Part shown: piece by piece, positions 27,627 through 35,419 of the stretch
How positions within the stretch are numbered: the stretch's first letter is position 1
Layout: each line of letters starts with the position of its first letter
Assembly: GCF_902459805.1 (NCBI RefSeq)
Contig: NZ_CABPST010000002.1
Location: forward strand, 434,001-498,000
Direction: 5' to 3'
Source: Pandoraea bronchicola
Lineage (GTDB): Bacteria; Pseudomonadota; Gammaproteobacteria; Burkholderiales; Burkholderiaceae
Length of the DNA stretch: 64,000 nucleotides
Translations under genes and position numbers: made by a program
Notes under the pieces: model-generated
What the model saw: only the letters and a program-made list of their open reading frames with translations
The model's database searches: none
What the model was told of the DNA's origin: nothing

Positions 27627-28005
27627 GCGAGCCTCCGTGCGCCTCACCGGCCCCGACCGCGCCGGTCAGAATACGCATGCCGTCTTGCACAGGTGTCGAG
27701 CAGGCGCGCAGACGCGAAAGCTGTGCGTCCCCTGCGGCGGCAGGTGAGGATTCGCAACGCACCCAACAGTCCTGACACGCGCCGATCAGGCAAAAGCCTG
27801 CGCGCGGGGTGCCGCTGAATTCGCTGAAGCGCACGTGACGCTGATGGGTGAGGATCGCCGTGAGCAGCGTGTCGCCCGCAAGCGCCCGGACCGGCTGCCC
27901 GTCGAGGTAGAACGTGACGGGCGAGCGCGACGCCTCTGCGAGACGCACCAATTGCGGATGACCCGGCGCGCGCGAGTCTTGCGAAGAATGAGAAGAGCGG
28001 GACAT
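27619..28005 (-). CDS. (2Fe-2S) ferredoxin-like subunit, HcnA-like
   Basis: A 128-residue protein with a Fer2_4-type [2Fe-2S] fold. Likely cluster ligands are Cys72, Cys77 and Cys80 (GFCLIGACQDC), with Cys102 (RACSTPV) as the fourth; Cys84 is also near. The first 25 residues are disordered. This is the small third subunit of HcnA/B/C-type enzymes. Start at 28005 chosen because the open frame upstream is antisense-like and overlaps the permease gene. It follows the second permease by 23 bases, joining transport and catabolic genes in one transcript. Confidence 0.88.
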   Translation of the reverse strand: MSRSSHSSQDSRAPGHPQLVRLAEASRSPVTFYLDGQPVRALAGDTLLTAILTHQRHVRFSEFSGTPRAGFCLIGACQDCWVRCESSPAAAGDAQLSRLRACSTPVQDGMRILTGAVGAGEAHGGSHD

Positions 28006-28028
28006 GAGAATCGTCTTGGGGCGCGCGT

Positions 28029-28823
28029 TCAGTGCTGGCCGATCAGGATGCGGTTCAGGCCGTAGATGCGGTCGAGCAGCAGCATGGCGCCGAGTGTCAC
28101 GGCGATGACCAACGCCGAGACGGAGGCCATCATCGGGTCGATCGACTCGGTCGCGTACATGTACATGCGCACGGGCAGCGTGACCGTTTGCGGCGCCGTG
28201 AGGAAAACCGACATCGTCAGTTCGTCGAAGCTGTTGATGAACGCGAGCAGCCAGCCGCCGGTAATGCCCGGCAGGATCATCGGCATGGTCACGCGCCGGA
28301 AGGTCGTCCACGAACCTGCGCCAAGCGACGCCGCCGCGTGTTCGACGCTGCGATCGAGCCCGCTGATCGACGCCAGCACGAGGCGCATGATGAAGGGCGT
28401 CACGACGATCATGTGCGCGAAGGTCAGCGCCGCGAACGAGCCGGTCACCCCCAGCATGGCGAAAAAGCGCAGCAGCGCGATACCGAGCACGAGGCCCGGA
28501 ATCACCAACGGCGAGAGCAACAGACCATTGAGGAAGTTACGCCCCGGAAAGCGCGAGCGGCCGATGGCAAGCGCTGCGGGCAACGCGATCGCCAGCGACA
28601 GCGTGGCTGACAGGAACGCCAGCTTGAGGCTGGTGAAGAACGAGGCGATGAAATCGGGATAGTCGAGAATCGCGCGGAACCAGCGCAGCGACACGCCGCG
28701 CGTAGGCAGCGAGAGCGTTTGTTCCGGCGTGAACGCGACCAGCACGACGACGATCATCGGCGCGAGGACGAAGAGGATGACGAGCGCATGGAACGCAAGC
28801 GCCAGAGGGCTGTTTTTACGCAT
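28029..28823 (-). CDS. ABC transporter permease (PotC-like)
   Basis: A 264-residue inner-membrane permease with about six TM helices. The coupling loop that contacts the ATPase reads AAASLGAGSWTTFRRVTMPMILPGI (the EAA motif, about residues 160-185). It belongs to the spermidine/putrescine class of binding-protein-dependent systems. It starts 42 bases after the other permease gene stops. Confidence 0.93.
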   Translation of the reverse strand: MRKNSPLALAFHALVILFVLAPMIVVVLVAFTPEQTLSLPTRGVSLRWFRAILDYPDFIASFFTSLKLAFLSATLSLAIALPAALAIGRSRFPGRNFLNGLLLSPLVIPGLVLGIALLRFFAMLGVTGSFAALTFAHMIVVTPFIMRLVLASISGLDRSVEHAAASLGAGSWTTFRRVTMPMILPGITGGWLLAFINSFDELTMSVFLTAPQTVTLPVRMYMYATESIDPMMASVSALVIAVTLGAMLLLDRIYGLNRILIGQH

Positions 28824-28865
28824 GATGGCGAATAGGTGCTGTTCTGTGGAAGACGTGCCCAGGCC

Positions 28866-29771
28866 TTAACCCATGCTGCGCGAATAGCGGCGCTCGAGCA
28901 GGCGGTAGTACGTCAGCATCACGATCAGGTTCGCCGCGAGCAGCAGCACGGCGATGGTCGCGCCCAGCGGCCAGTTCAGCGAACTCAGGAACTGGTCGTA
29001 CACGGCGGTGGCGGCAACCTTGAGGCGGCGTCCGCCCAACAGGCTCGGGATCGCAAACGCGCTGGCGGACAGACCGAACACCATCAGGCTGCCCGACAAA
29101 ATGCCCGGCACCAGTTGTGGCAGCACAATGCGGCGCAGCGTGGTCGCGGGCGAGGCCATCAGCGACAGCGCGGCGTTCTCCGTCTGCGGATCGAGCCGTT
29201 GCAGCGATGTCCACACCGGAATGACCATGAACGGCAGCATCACGTGCACGAGCGCGACAATGATCGCGAAGTGGGTGTACTCCATCTTGAAGGGGCCAAC
29301 GCCGAGCAGACCGAACGCCTGATTGATCAGACCGCCGGAACTGAGCAGCATGCTCCAGCCGAATGCGCGCACCACAATGGATACCAGCAGCGGCGAGAGA
29401 ATCACCAGCAGAAACAGCGAGCGCCACGGATCGCCCATGCGCGACAGAACATAGGCTTCGAACGTGCCGACGACCGCGCACACGGCGGTGACGGTGAGCG
29501 AAATGCCGAAGGTGCGCAGGAAGATCGTATGGAAGTACGAGTCGAACAGGACTTCCTTGTAGTTCTCGAGCTGGAACGCCGCGATCGGACCGCTCGCCGG
29601 ATCGAATTGATAGAACGTGAGCGCCAGCGTCATGAGCAGCGGGATGAGCACCAACGCCACGAACAGCAGCATGGCCGGGGCGCTCATGACCCACATCGGC
29701 AGATACGCATGCCAGGGGGCACGCGCGGCCGGCGCAGCGTTGGCACGCGCCACTTGCAACGTCTCAGCCAT
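28866..29771 (-). CDS. ABC transporter permease (PotB-like)
   Basis: A 301-residue permease with a hydrophobic N-terminal segment (MLLFVALVLIPLLMTLALTF) and about six TM helices. The EAA loop is NAALSLMASPATTLRRIVLPQLVPG near residue 205-230, with Asn in place of the Glu. The start at 29771 overlaps the ATPase stop codon by eight bases; the longer open frame upstream is only an overlap artefact. It pairs with the PotC-like permease. Confidence 0.93.
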   Translation of the reverse strand: MAETLQVARANAAPAARAPWHAYLPMWVMSAPAMLLFVALVLIPLLMTLALTFYQFDPASGPIAAFQLENYKEVLFDSYFHTIFLRTFGISLTVTAVCAVVGTFEAYVLSRMGDPWRSLFLLVILSPLLVSIVVRAFGWSMLLSSGGLINQAFGLLGVGPFKMEYTHFAIIVALVHVMLPFMVIPVWTSLQRLDPQTENAALSLMASPATTLRRIVLPQLVPGILSGSLMVFGLSASAFAIPSLLGGRRLKVAATAVYDQFLSSLNWPLGATIAVLLLAANLIVMLTYYRLLERRYSRSMG

Positions 29772-30864
29772 GAGCACGCTCTCCCGCGTTCGGCGTGATG
29801 AAACGCACCGCCTCGGCCTGCCAGTCGAGGCCGACCGGCGCGCCTTCGTGAAGCGGCTCGCCGCCCTCGTTCTGGCAGCACACAAGCACTTCGCCAAGCG
29901 GGCTGTCCACGCGATACAGCCATTGGCTGCCAAGGAAGAAGCGGCTCGTCACCGTTGCCGACACGCGGCCTGCCGCCGGCGCGCACAGACGGACCTTCTC
30001 CGGGCGCAGGCACAGCGTGATGGCATCGCCCACCGCCATGCCGCGCTCGCGCGGCGAAAGTTCGGAGAGCAACGCACGCTGGGTCAGTTGCGCGCCCAGC
30101 TCGACATGCAGATGTTCGGCGTCGCGCGACGCTACACGGCCGGCCAGCATGTTCGCCTTGCCGATGAACTGCGAGACGAACGGTGTCTCCGGGCGTTCAT
30201 ACGCACGGTAAGGCGTGTCGACCTGCGTAATGCGCCCGGCCTCCATCACCACCACGCGATCGCTGATCGACAGCGCTTCGGACTGGTCGTGCGTGACCAT
30301 GATCGTGGTCGTGCCGATCTTGCGCTGAATCGAGCGCAACTCGAACTGCATGTCTTCGCGCAGCTTGGCGTCGAGGTTGGACATGGGTTCGTCGAGCAGC
30401 AGCACCGGCGGCGCGATCACGACGGCACGGGCAATTGCCACGCGCTGACGCTGACCGCCGGAGAGCTCGCGCGGGAAACGATGACCGAGGGTGTCAAGGC
30501 GTACCAGGGCAAGGGCCTCGCGAATACGCGCCTGACGCTCGGCCTTGTCGACCCCTCTCATTTCGAGACCGAAGCCCACGTTATCCGCCACCGTCATGTG
30601 CGGGAACAACGCGTAGCTCTGAAAGACGATGCCCAGGCCGCGCTTGTTCGGACGCATATGCGTAATGTCGCGCCCGTCGAGCGTAATGCGCCCGGTCGTG
30701 GTTTCGACAAAGCCCGCGATCATTTGCAGCGTGGTGGTCTTGCCGCAGCCCGACGGGCCGAGCAGCGAGACGAACTCGCCCTTTTCCACCGAAAGATTGA
30801 CGTTCGAGACGGCGTTCAACTCGCCAAACGTCTTGGAAACATCCGTCAAAGTCAGGAAAGACAT
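29764..30864 (-). CDS. ABC transporter ATP-binding protein (PotA-like)
   Basis: A 366-residue ATPase. Walker A GPSGCGKTT (36-44), signature LSGGQRQRVAIARA, Walker B VLLLDEPMSNLD, the H-loop in VTHDQSEA, and a C-terminal TOBE domain (about 280-360) as in PotA/UgpC. The ATG at 30864 is preferred to a GTG six bases earlier because GAAGG then has proper spacing. It is the first gene of the operon ATPase, permease, permease, ferredoxin, FAD/NAD subunit, DAO subunit, binding protein. The 296-base region to the divergent IclR gene holds three operator-like palindromes. Confidence 0.95.
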   Translation of the reverse strand: MSFLTLTDVSKTFGELNAVSNVNLSVEKGEFVSLLGPSGCGKTTTLQMIAGFVETTTGRITLDGRDITHMRPNKRGLGIVFQSYALFPHMTVADNVGFGLEMRGVDKAERQARIREALALVRLDTLGHRFPRELSGGQRQRVAIARAVVIAPPVLLLDEPMSNLDAKLREDMQFELRSIQRKIGTTTIMVTHDQSEALSISDRVVVMEAGRITQVDTPYRAYERPETPFVSQFIGKANMLAGRVASRDAEHLHVELGAQLTQRALLSELSPRERGMAVGDAITLCLRPEKVRLCAPAAGRVSATVTSRFFLGSQWLYRVDSPLGEVLVCCQNEGGEPLHEGAPVGLDWQAEAVRFITPNAGERAHG

Positions 30865-30950
30865 GGTCACTACCTTCGGGCGCAGGCACGCCGCAAGAAA
30901 TGCAATTGCATCGAACAGTAGCGAGCCAAATTGCTTGCCGCAAGATAACG

Positions 30951-30967
30951 ATTCCGTGAAACGATAT
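30951..30967. promoter_or_regulatory. operator-like site 1 for the IclR regulator
   Basis: ATTCCGTGAAACGATAT, matching 12 of the 14 arm positions of the perfect palindrome at 31131. Its centre is exactly 30 bases from site 2. It lies about 87 bases before the ABC ATPase start. Confidence 0.45.
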
Positions 30968-30980
30968 AAATTTCATGATT

Positions 30981-30997
30981 ATTTCGTTTGGCGGAAT
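30981..30997. promoter_or_regulatory. operator-like site 2 for the IclR regulator
   Basis: ATTTCGTTTGGCGGAAT differs from the site at 31131 in only two of 17 positions. It is in the same spacer, on the operon side. Confidence 0.55.
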
Positions 30998-31130
30998 AGA
31001 TTGCGAATGAGCGCGAGGTTTCATTTCGCATTAACGTCTCGGGATAATCCCTAACGCGCGGGGAATATTGGCTATTTTTCCATTTCTGATGAACCAAGCC
31101 AGTTTTCAAGCGACATCGCCTTACGCTAGT

Positions 31131-31147
31131 ATTCCGTTTGACGGAAT
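31131..31147. promoter_or_regulatory. operator-like site 3, perfect palindrome before iclR-type gene
   Basis: ATTCCGT, TTG, ACGGAAT; the arms extend to eight bases with the flanking T and A. It ends 13 bases before the regulator ATG, suited to autorepression. Three-base spacing and TTCCG arms fit a dimeric IclR-type site. Confidence 0.6.
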
Positions 31148-31160
31148 ATTTGAGACTCTG

Positions 31161-32030
31161 ATGATCACCTCCGATTCGCCCCACGCGCCGAAATCGCTGC
31201 CGCCGGAAACCGCTGGCGCGGGCATTCTGCAACGCACCTTTGCCGTCATTCGCGCGCTGGGCGACGCCAAGCCCGAAGGCGAACGCGTCACCCACATTGC
31301 CAAGGCCGTCGGTCTCAGTCAGGCGACGGTGCATCGGATTCTGCACGCGCTCATTGCCGAGCAGGTCGTGGAGCAGGACGAGACGTCCAAGCTCTACCGG
31401 CTGAGCATCGACTTCTTCGCGATGGCCGCGCAGGCCGGCAATCCGAGCGGCATGCGCACGCTGTGCCGCCCGTCGCTGCTGCGACTTTGTGCGAGCCTTG
31501 GCGACACCATCTTCCTGCTGGTGCGCAGCAGCTTCGATGCCGTCTGTCTCGACATGTGCGAAGGCCCCTTCCCCATCCGCTCGTTCACCGGCGATATCGG
31601 CGGACGCGTGGCGCTGGGCGTCGGCCAGGGGAGTCTGGCGATTCTCGCCTTCCTGCCGGAAGCCGAGCGCGAAGAGATCATTCGCTTTAACGTGCCGCGA
31701 CTGCGCGGGTATGGCGTGCTCGATGAGGTCTATCTGCGCACCGAGATCGAACGCGTGCGTCAGTTGGGCTACGCGGGCAGCAACAGCGGCGTGCTCGATG
31801 GAATGGCGGGGGTGGCGGTGCCCGTGTTCGATCGCACCGGACACGCCGTCGCAGCGCTGAGCGTAGGCACGCTGGCCGCGCGGTTGTCGCAGGATCGTCT
31901 GCCGATGGTGGTGGAATTGCTGCGACGTCAGGCCGAGTTGATCGGCCCGCAAACCAACCCGTTCGACGTCGCGATGCGTCGCCCGATGCACGGCCTCACG
32001 CGTGCGCTGACGACCGAACCGCTGGCCTGA
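31161..32030 (+). CDS. IclR family transcriptional regulator
   Basis: A 289-residue regulator. The winged helix-turn-helix is at about residues 20-80 (AGILQRTFAVIRALGD, then THIAKAVGLSQATVHRILHAL). The IclR effector domain follows (about 100-270) with the typical DGMAGVAVPVFDRTGHAVAALSV segment near the end. ATG at 31161 is preferred over an upstream in-frame start that would run through the operator palindrome. It is divergent from the uptake/oxidase operon and almost certainly controls it; the effector is probably the transported compound or a product. Confidence 0.93.
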   Translation: MITSDSPHAPKSLPPETAGAGILQRTFAVIRALGDAKPEGERVTHIAKAVGLSQATVHRILHALIAEQVVEQDETSKLYRLSIDFFAMAAQAGNPSGMRTLCRPSLLRLCASLGDTIFLLVRSSFDAVCLDMCEGPFPIRSFTGDIGGRVALGVGQGSLAILAFLPEAEREEIIRFNVPRLRGYGVLDEVYLRTEIERVRQLGYAGSNSGVLDGMAGVAVPVFDRTGHAVAALSVGTLAARLSQDRLPMVVELLRRQAELIGPQTNPFDVAMRRPMHGLTRALTTEPLA

Positions 32031-32208
32031 CGTCGCCGCGCGCATGCACGCCGCGCGAGTCGCAAGACCGAATCGGGCCTAATGATGGCCGAAAATGGCC
32101 AGCCGTGGACGCACGCAACTGCGAGAATCACGGGCGGGTCCGGCAGCGCCTCCCTTCCCCAGCAATCCCCCAACTTCATCGGCTGCCGCCCTTCTGCGGA
32201 GACATGAC

Positions 32209-32685
32209 ATGGCATCAGGCGAACACCAGTACCGGATCGGCGTCGAGTGGACCGGCAATCAGGGCAGCGGCACGTCGGGCTATCGCGAGTATGGACGCAA
32301 TCACGAAATTCGCGCCGAAGGCAAGCCGACGATCCCCGGGTCCTCGGATCCCGCCTTTCGCGGCGACGCGGCGCGCTGGAATCCCGAAGATCTGCTGGTC
32401 GCAGCCGCGAGCGCCTGCCACAAGCTCTGGTATCTGCACCTTTGCGCCGAAGCCGGGGTGATCGTCGACCAATACACCGACGACGCCCTCGGCACCATGA
32501 TCGACACTGCGCAGGAGGGCCGCTTCACGCGCATCCTGCTGCGCCCGCACGTCACGATCCGCGCGGGCAGCAACGCCGCGCTGGCCGCCGAGCTGCATCA
32601 TGAGGCGCACGCCAGGTGCTACGTCGCCAACTCGGTCAACTTCCCCATCGACTGCGAGCCTCGCATCGATGTTCTGCCGGCCTAA
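32209..32685 (+). CDS. OsmC family peroxiredoxin-like protein
   Basis: A 158-residue OsmC/Ohr-superfamily protein. The two redox Cys are in SACHKLWYLHLCAEAG (the first, in SACH) and HARCYVANSVNFPI, as in thiol-dependent organic-peroxide reductases. There is no signal peptide, so cytoplasmic. The start at 32209 gives the standard N-terminus; the open frame before it looks like leader. It is followed directly by a tandem decamer repeat and converges with the GST gene. Confidence 0.9.
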   Translation: MASGEHQYRIGVEWTGNQGSGTSGYREYGRNHEIRAEGKPTIPGSSDPAFRGDAARWNPEDLLVAAASACHKLWYLHLCAEAGVIVDQYTDDALGTMIDTAQEGRFTRILLRPHVTIRAGSNAALAAELHHEAHARCYVANSVNFPIDCEPRIDVLPA

Positions 32686-32742
32686 GGCGAACTGAGGCGG
32701 ACTGATGCGGGCTGAGGCGGACTGAGGCGGACTGAGGCGGGC
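32684..32742. repeat. tandem decamer repeat between convergent genes
   Basis: About six head-to-tail copies of a ten-base unit close to GAGGCGGACT (variants with GATGCGGGCT and GAGGCGGGCT), beginning at the OsmC stop codon and ending 24 bases before the GST stop. It looks like replication slippage; it is not in a supported frame. Confidence 0.85.
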
Positions 32743-32765
32743 TAGCGCAGAATAAGCCGATCCAA

Positions 32766-33404
32766 TCATGCCGCGAGTTGCTTCGCCAGTGCCGCATCGC
32801 GCTGCTGCGCCCGTGCAAACGACTCGCGGGCGCGGAAGCGCTCCACGTATGCCTTGACGGCAGGTGTCAGCGGCACGAGCTTGAAATGCGTGAGGAAATG
32901 CATGGCGTTGCCCCACAGCGCATCGGCCGCCGTGAACGACTCGCCCAGCCACCACGGACCGGCGTCACGCGCCAGGTGCCGCTCCAGCGTCCACATGACC
33001 GAGTCGTAGTCGCCATACGGCGAGCGCGAACGTTCGGCGCCTTCGCGCCCGAGCGACTTGTCGACCACCGCCGGCTCGACGCACGAACCGTAGAACACCA
33101 TCCAGCGCAAATAGGGTCCGCGACGCGGATCGCCCGGCATCGGGGCGAGCCCCTTCTCCGGATATAGCTCGGCGAGATACATGTAGACGGCCGCCTGTTC
33201 GGTGATGATCGCCTCGCCATGCCGGATAGCAGGCACCTTCCCCATCGGATTGAGGTCCAGAAACTCCGAGCCGCGCTGCTCGCCGGTCGCGAAGCGCAAC
33301 AGATGAAGATCATGCTCCGCCTGCAGTTCGTCGAGCAGCACGAGCACACCTGAGGAGCGTGTGTTGGGGGCGTGAAAGAACGTAATGCGCCGATCGGTCG
33401 TCAT
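32766..33404 (-). CDS. glutathione S-transferase family protein
   Basis: A 212-residue GST. The N-terminal thioredoxin-like domain (about 1-80) holds FFHAPNTRSSGVLVLLDEL and NPMGKVPAIRHGEAIITEQAAVYMYLAELYP; the all-helical C-terminal domain follows. The ATG at 33404 matches the usual N-terminus. It uses the glutathione made by GshA in the same window, but the substrate is unknown. Single gene, convergent with osmC-type gene. Confidence 0.92.
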   Translation of the reverse strand: MTTDRRITFFHAPNTRSSGVLVLLDELQAEHDLHLLRFATGEQRGSEFLDLNPMGKVPAIRHGEAIITEQAAVYMYLAELYPEKGLAPMPGDPRRGPYLRWMVFYGSCVEPAVVDKSLGREGAERSRSPYGDYDSVMWTLERHLARDAGPWWLGESFTAADALWGNAMHFLTHFKLVPLTPAVKAYVERFRARESFARAQQRDAALAKQLAA

Positions 33405-33496
33405 GTCGTGTCTCCAGTCCATCGTCAGTCATGTGCGGGCAGCCTTGACTCGTCCGGCAAATGCGCAGATCGCCGCCGTCACGTCACTGAAAAATG

Positions 33497-34552
33497 TTAC
33501 TTCATCGCGCCGGTCGCGGGCAGATGGCGCTGCGCAGCCGCGGGGACGGCTTCAAGCGCCGCGTCGCCCAGTAACCGCATGAGCACGAGCGCATTACGCT
33601 GCCCCTGATCCTCGTAATTGTTGTTGAACACCACATAGACGCGGGCGACTTGCTTCGCAATGACGCGAATCGGATCGACCAGCGCCGCCAGTTCCGCGTC
33701 GCGGTAGTCGTAATTGAAGCGATCCGACGCGGCGGTACTCTCGCGCACGTTCCATGTCTGCTGATTGCGTCCATGCAAGCGCACCACTGCCGCGAGCGGC
33801 GTGGTCGTCTCCCACACTTGGGGAATACTGTTTGCGAAGCCCTGAGGCTCGTCGACGGTGGTGTTGACCCAACCCAGCTCGCGCAGCCACGCCAGCGTTG
33901 CCTCGCGTTGTGCGCCCTCGAACCAGCCGCGATGCCGAAACTCGGCTGCGACACCATAGCCCGCCATGCGCTGCGCACACACCTCAACGTGAGCACGGCT
34001 CGCGCGATCTCCCCTGAGCCACGGCGGGAACTGAAAATGCACCAGCCCCAGTTTTCCTGCCAGCCGCAACGGCGACAGCGCTTCGAGATAGCGCCGCCAG
34101 ATCTCGTCGATGAGCGAGTCGGGAAGGTCCTTGTAGTAGACGTTCGCACGCGGCCCGGCCGGCAGTTCGGATTGCAGGTCCCTGGGCAGCGCAACACGGG
34201 GGGTCTGATGGCCGGTGAGCAGCCGGAACGCCTTGATGTTGAAGACGAAACCGTCGGGCGTGCGTTCGACCCAAAGCTGCGCGTTCGACCCCGACGGCAT
34301 GGCGTAGTAACTGCTGTCGACCTCGACCATCGGAAACCGGCTCGCGTAGTAGCGCAAACGCGCCTCGGCCGACGTATGCCCCGGCGGATAGAAACGTTTG
34401 CAGGCGATGAGCGACTTGTCGGTCCAGGATGCCGTGCCGACATACACATTCCCGACGCCAGCCACCGGACTCACCGGTCCTGCCGGGATGTCGGCCACGC
34501 CGCTGGTGAGCGCATCGACCTGCCCCGTGATTGACGATCGCAATGGACTCAT
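33497..34552 (-). CDS. DUF72 domain protein
   Basis: A 351-residue cytoplasmic protein of the DUF72 (YecE) family, a TIM-barrel-like fold of unknown activity. Family motifs are YVGTASWTDKSLI, FYPPGHTSAEARLRYYASRFPMVEVDSSYYAMPS, FQFPPWL and YVVFNNNYEDQGQRNAL (the N-N-N-Y near the end is characteristic). Start at 34552 chosen because the upstream open frame is spurious. Single gene. Confidence 0.9.
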   Translation of the reverse strand: MSPLRSSITGQVDALTSGVADIPAGPVSPVAGVGNVYVGTASWTDKSLIACKRFYPPGHTSAEARLRYYASRFPMVEVDSSYYAMPSGSNAQLWVERTPDGFVFNIKAFRLLTGHQTPRVALPRDLQSELPAGPRANVYYKDLPDSLIDEIWRRYLEALSPLRLAGKLGLVHFQFPPWLRGDRASRAHVEVCAQRMAGYGVAAEFRHRGWFEGAQREATLAWLRELGWVNTTVDEPQGFANSIPQVWETTTPLAAVVRLHGRNQQTWNVRESTAASDRFNYDYRDAELAALVDPIRVIAKQVARVYVVFNNNYEDQGQRNALVLMRLLGDAALEAVPAAAQRHLPATGAMK

Positions 34553-34714
34553 ACGGAATGCTCTCGTGCGGTAAGCGTCGGGATGACGCCGCGTGCTTCG
34601 ACTCAGTATAGGAGGCGCTATCGCGCATCGCATGGGGACTGGACTAGGACGAACGCATGAAATACTGCGAGCACATCTGATCCGGCACGCGCTCCCCGCA
34701 CCGTGCCGTTTGTA

Positions 34715-34747
34715 CGGCCCGCAGCTCACCCTGCGGGCCGCCTTTTT
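34715..34747 (+). terminator. strong intrinsic terminator with no gene before it, possible sRNA end
   Basis: Ten-base perfect stem CGGCCCGCAG / CTGCGGGCCG, loop of six, then CC and five T. It is oriented rightward, but no plus-strand gene ends here: the preceding gene starts at 34552 on the minus strand. A second hairpin (GGCACG 34684-34689 with CGTGCC 34702-34707) sits just before. Either a small RNA of up to about 150 bases ends here or this is an attenuator ahead of the flavin reductase gene at 34853. Confidence 0.75.
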
Positions 34748-34852
34748 CGGATGTCAGCCCTCGTCATGAGCACCATCGGCTTCATCGGCTTTTTCCCCGG
34801 CCGCGCTATCATGGGCCGCCTGACATATCACTACGCCTGCCGAGTGCCCGCC

Positions 34853-35419
34853 ATGACCGAACGCCTGCCTGTCGAACTTCCCAAAGCGTACCGCCTGCTC
34901 AACCACGGCCCGACCGTTCTTGTCGGAAGCGCCCACAACGGACGCCGCAACGTCATGGCCGCCGCCTGGTCGATGCCGTTGGATTTCTCACCGCCGAAAG
35001 TGGCCGTCGTCATCGACCGCAATACGCTCACCCGCGAGTTGGTCGAAGCCTCCGGTGAGTTCTCGCTGAACGTGCCCACGCGTGCCATCGCCCGCGAGAC
35101 GCTGGCCGTCGGTTCGATCTCGGGACGCGATACCGACAAGTTCGCTGACGGCACCGGTGTACAGGCCTTTGAAGGCTCGCACGTCGCCGCGCCGCTCATC
35201 GGCGGATGCCTCGCATGGCTCGAATGCCGCGTGATACCGGAGCCGCACAATCAGGATCGGTACGATCTGTTTCTCGGTGAGGTCGTGGCGGCCTGGGCCG
35301 ACGCGCGCGCGTTTCGCGACGGGCACTGGCAGTTCGAGCCCGGCGTGTCGCGCAGTCTTCATTACATTGCCGGCGGCAACTTCTTCGAAACCGGCGAAGC
35401 ATTCGAAGTCAAATCATGA
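34853..35419 (+). CDS. flavin reductase family protein
   Basis: A 188-residue FMN-binding split-barrel protein of the flavin reductase-like family. Pattern: PTVLVGSAHNGRRNVMAAAWSMPLDFSPPKVAVVID, then ELVEASGEFSLNVPT, and CLAWLECRVI in the second half. These proteins reduce flavin with NAD(P)H or act on a flavin-linked partner; here no monooxygenase is adjacent. The ATG at 34853 is the first one consistent with the family. The stop overlaps the next gene's ATG by four bases. Confidence 0.9.
   Translation: MTERLPVELPKAYRLLNHGPTVLVGSAHNGRRNVMAAAWSMPLDFSPPKVAVVIDRNTLTRELVEASGEFSLNVPTRAIARETLAVGSISGRDTDKFADGTGVQAFEGSHVAAPLIGGCLAWLECRVIPEPHNQDRYDLFLGEVVAAWADARAFRDGHWQFEPGVSRSLHYIAGGNFFETGEAFEVKS

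Noticed and set aside
23948-30864. Hydrogen cyanide synthase operon hcnABC
   Set aside because: The subunits match in type, but an amine-type ABC importer is embedded in the same operon and the order places it with opine or amino-acid oxidases; calling it hcn would be overreach.
32686-32760. CRISPR array
   Set aside because: Units are only ten bases, head to tail without spacers; this is a simple tandem repeat, and no cas genes are present.
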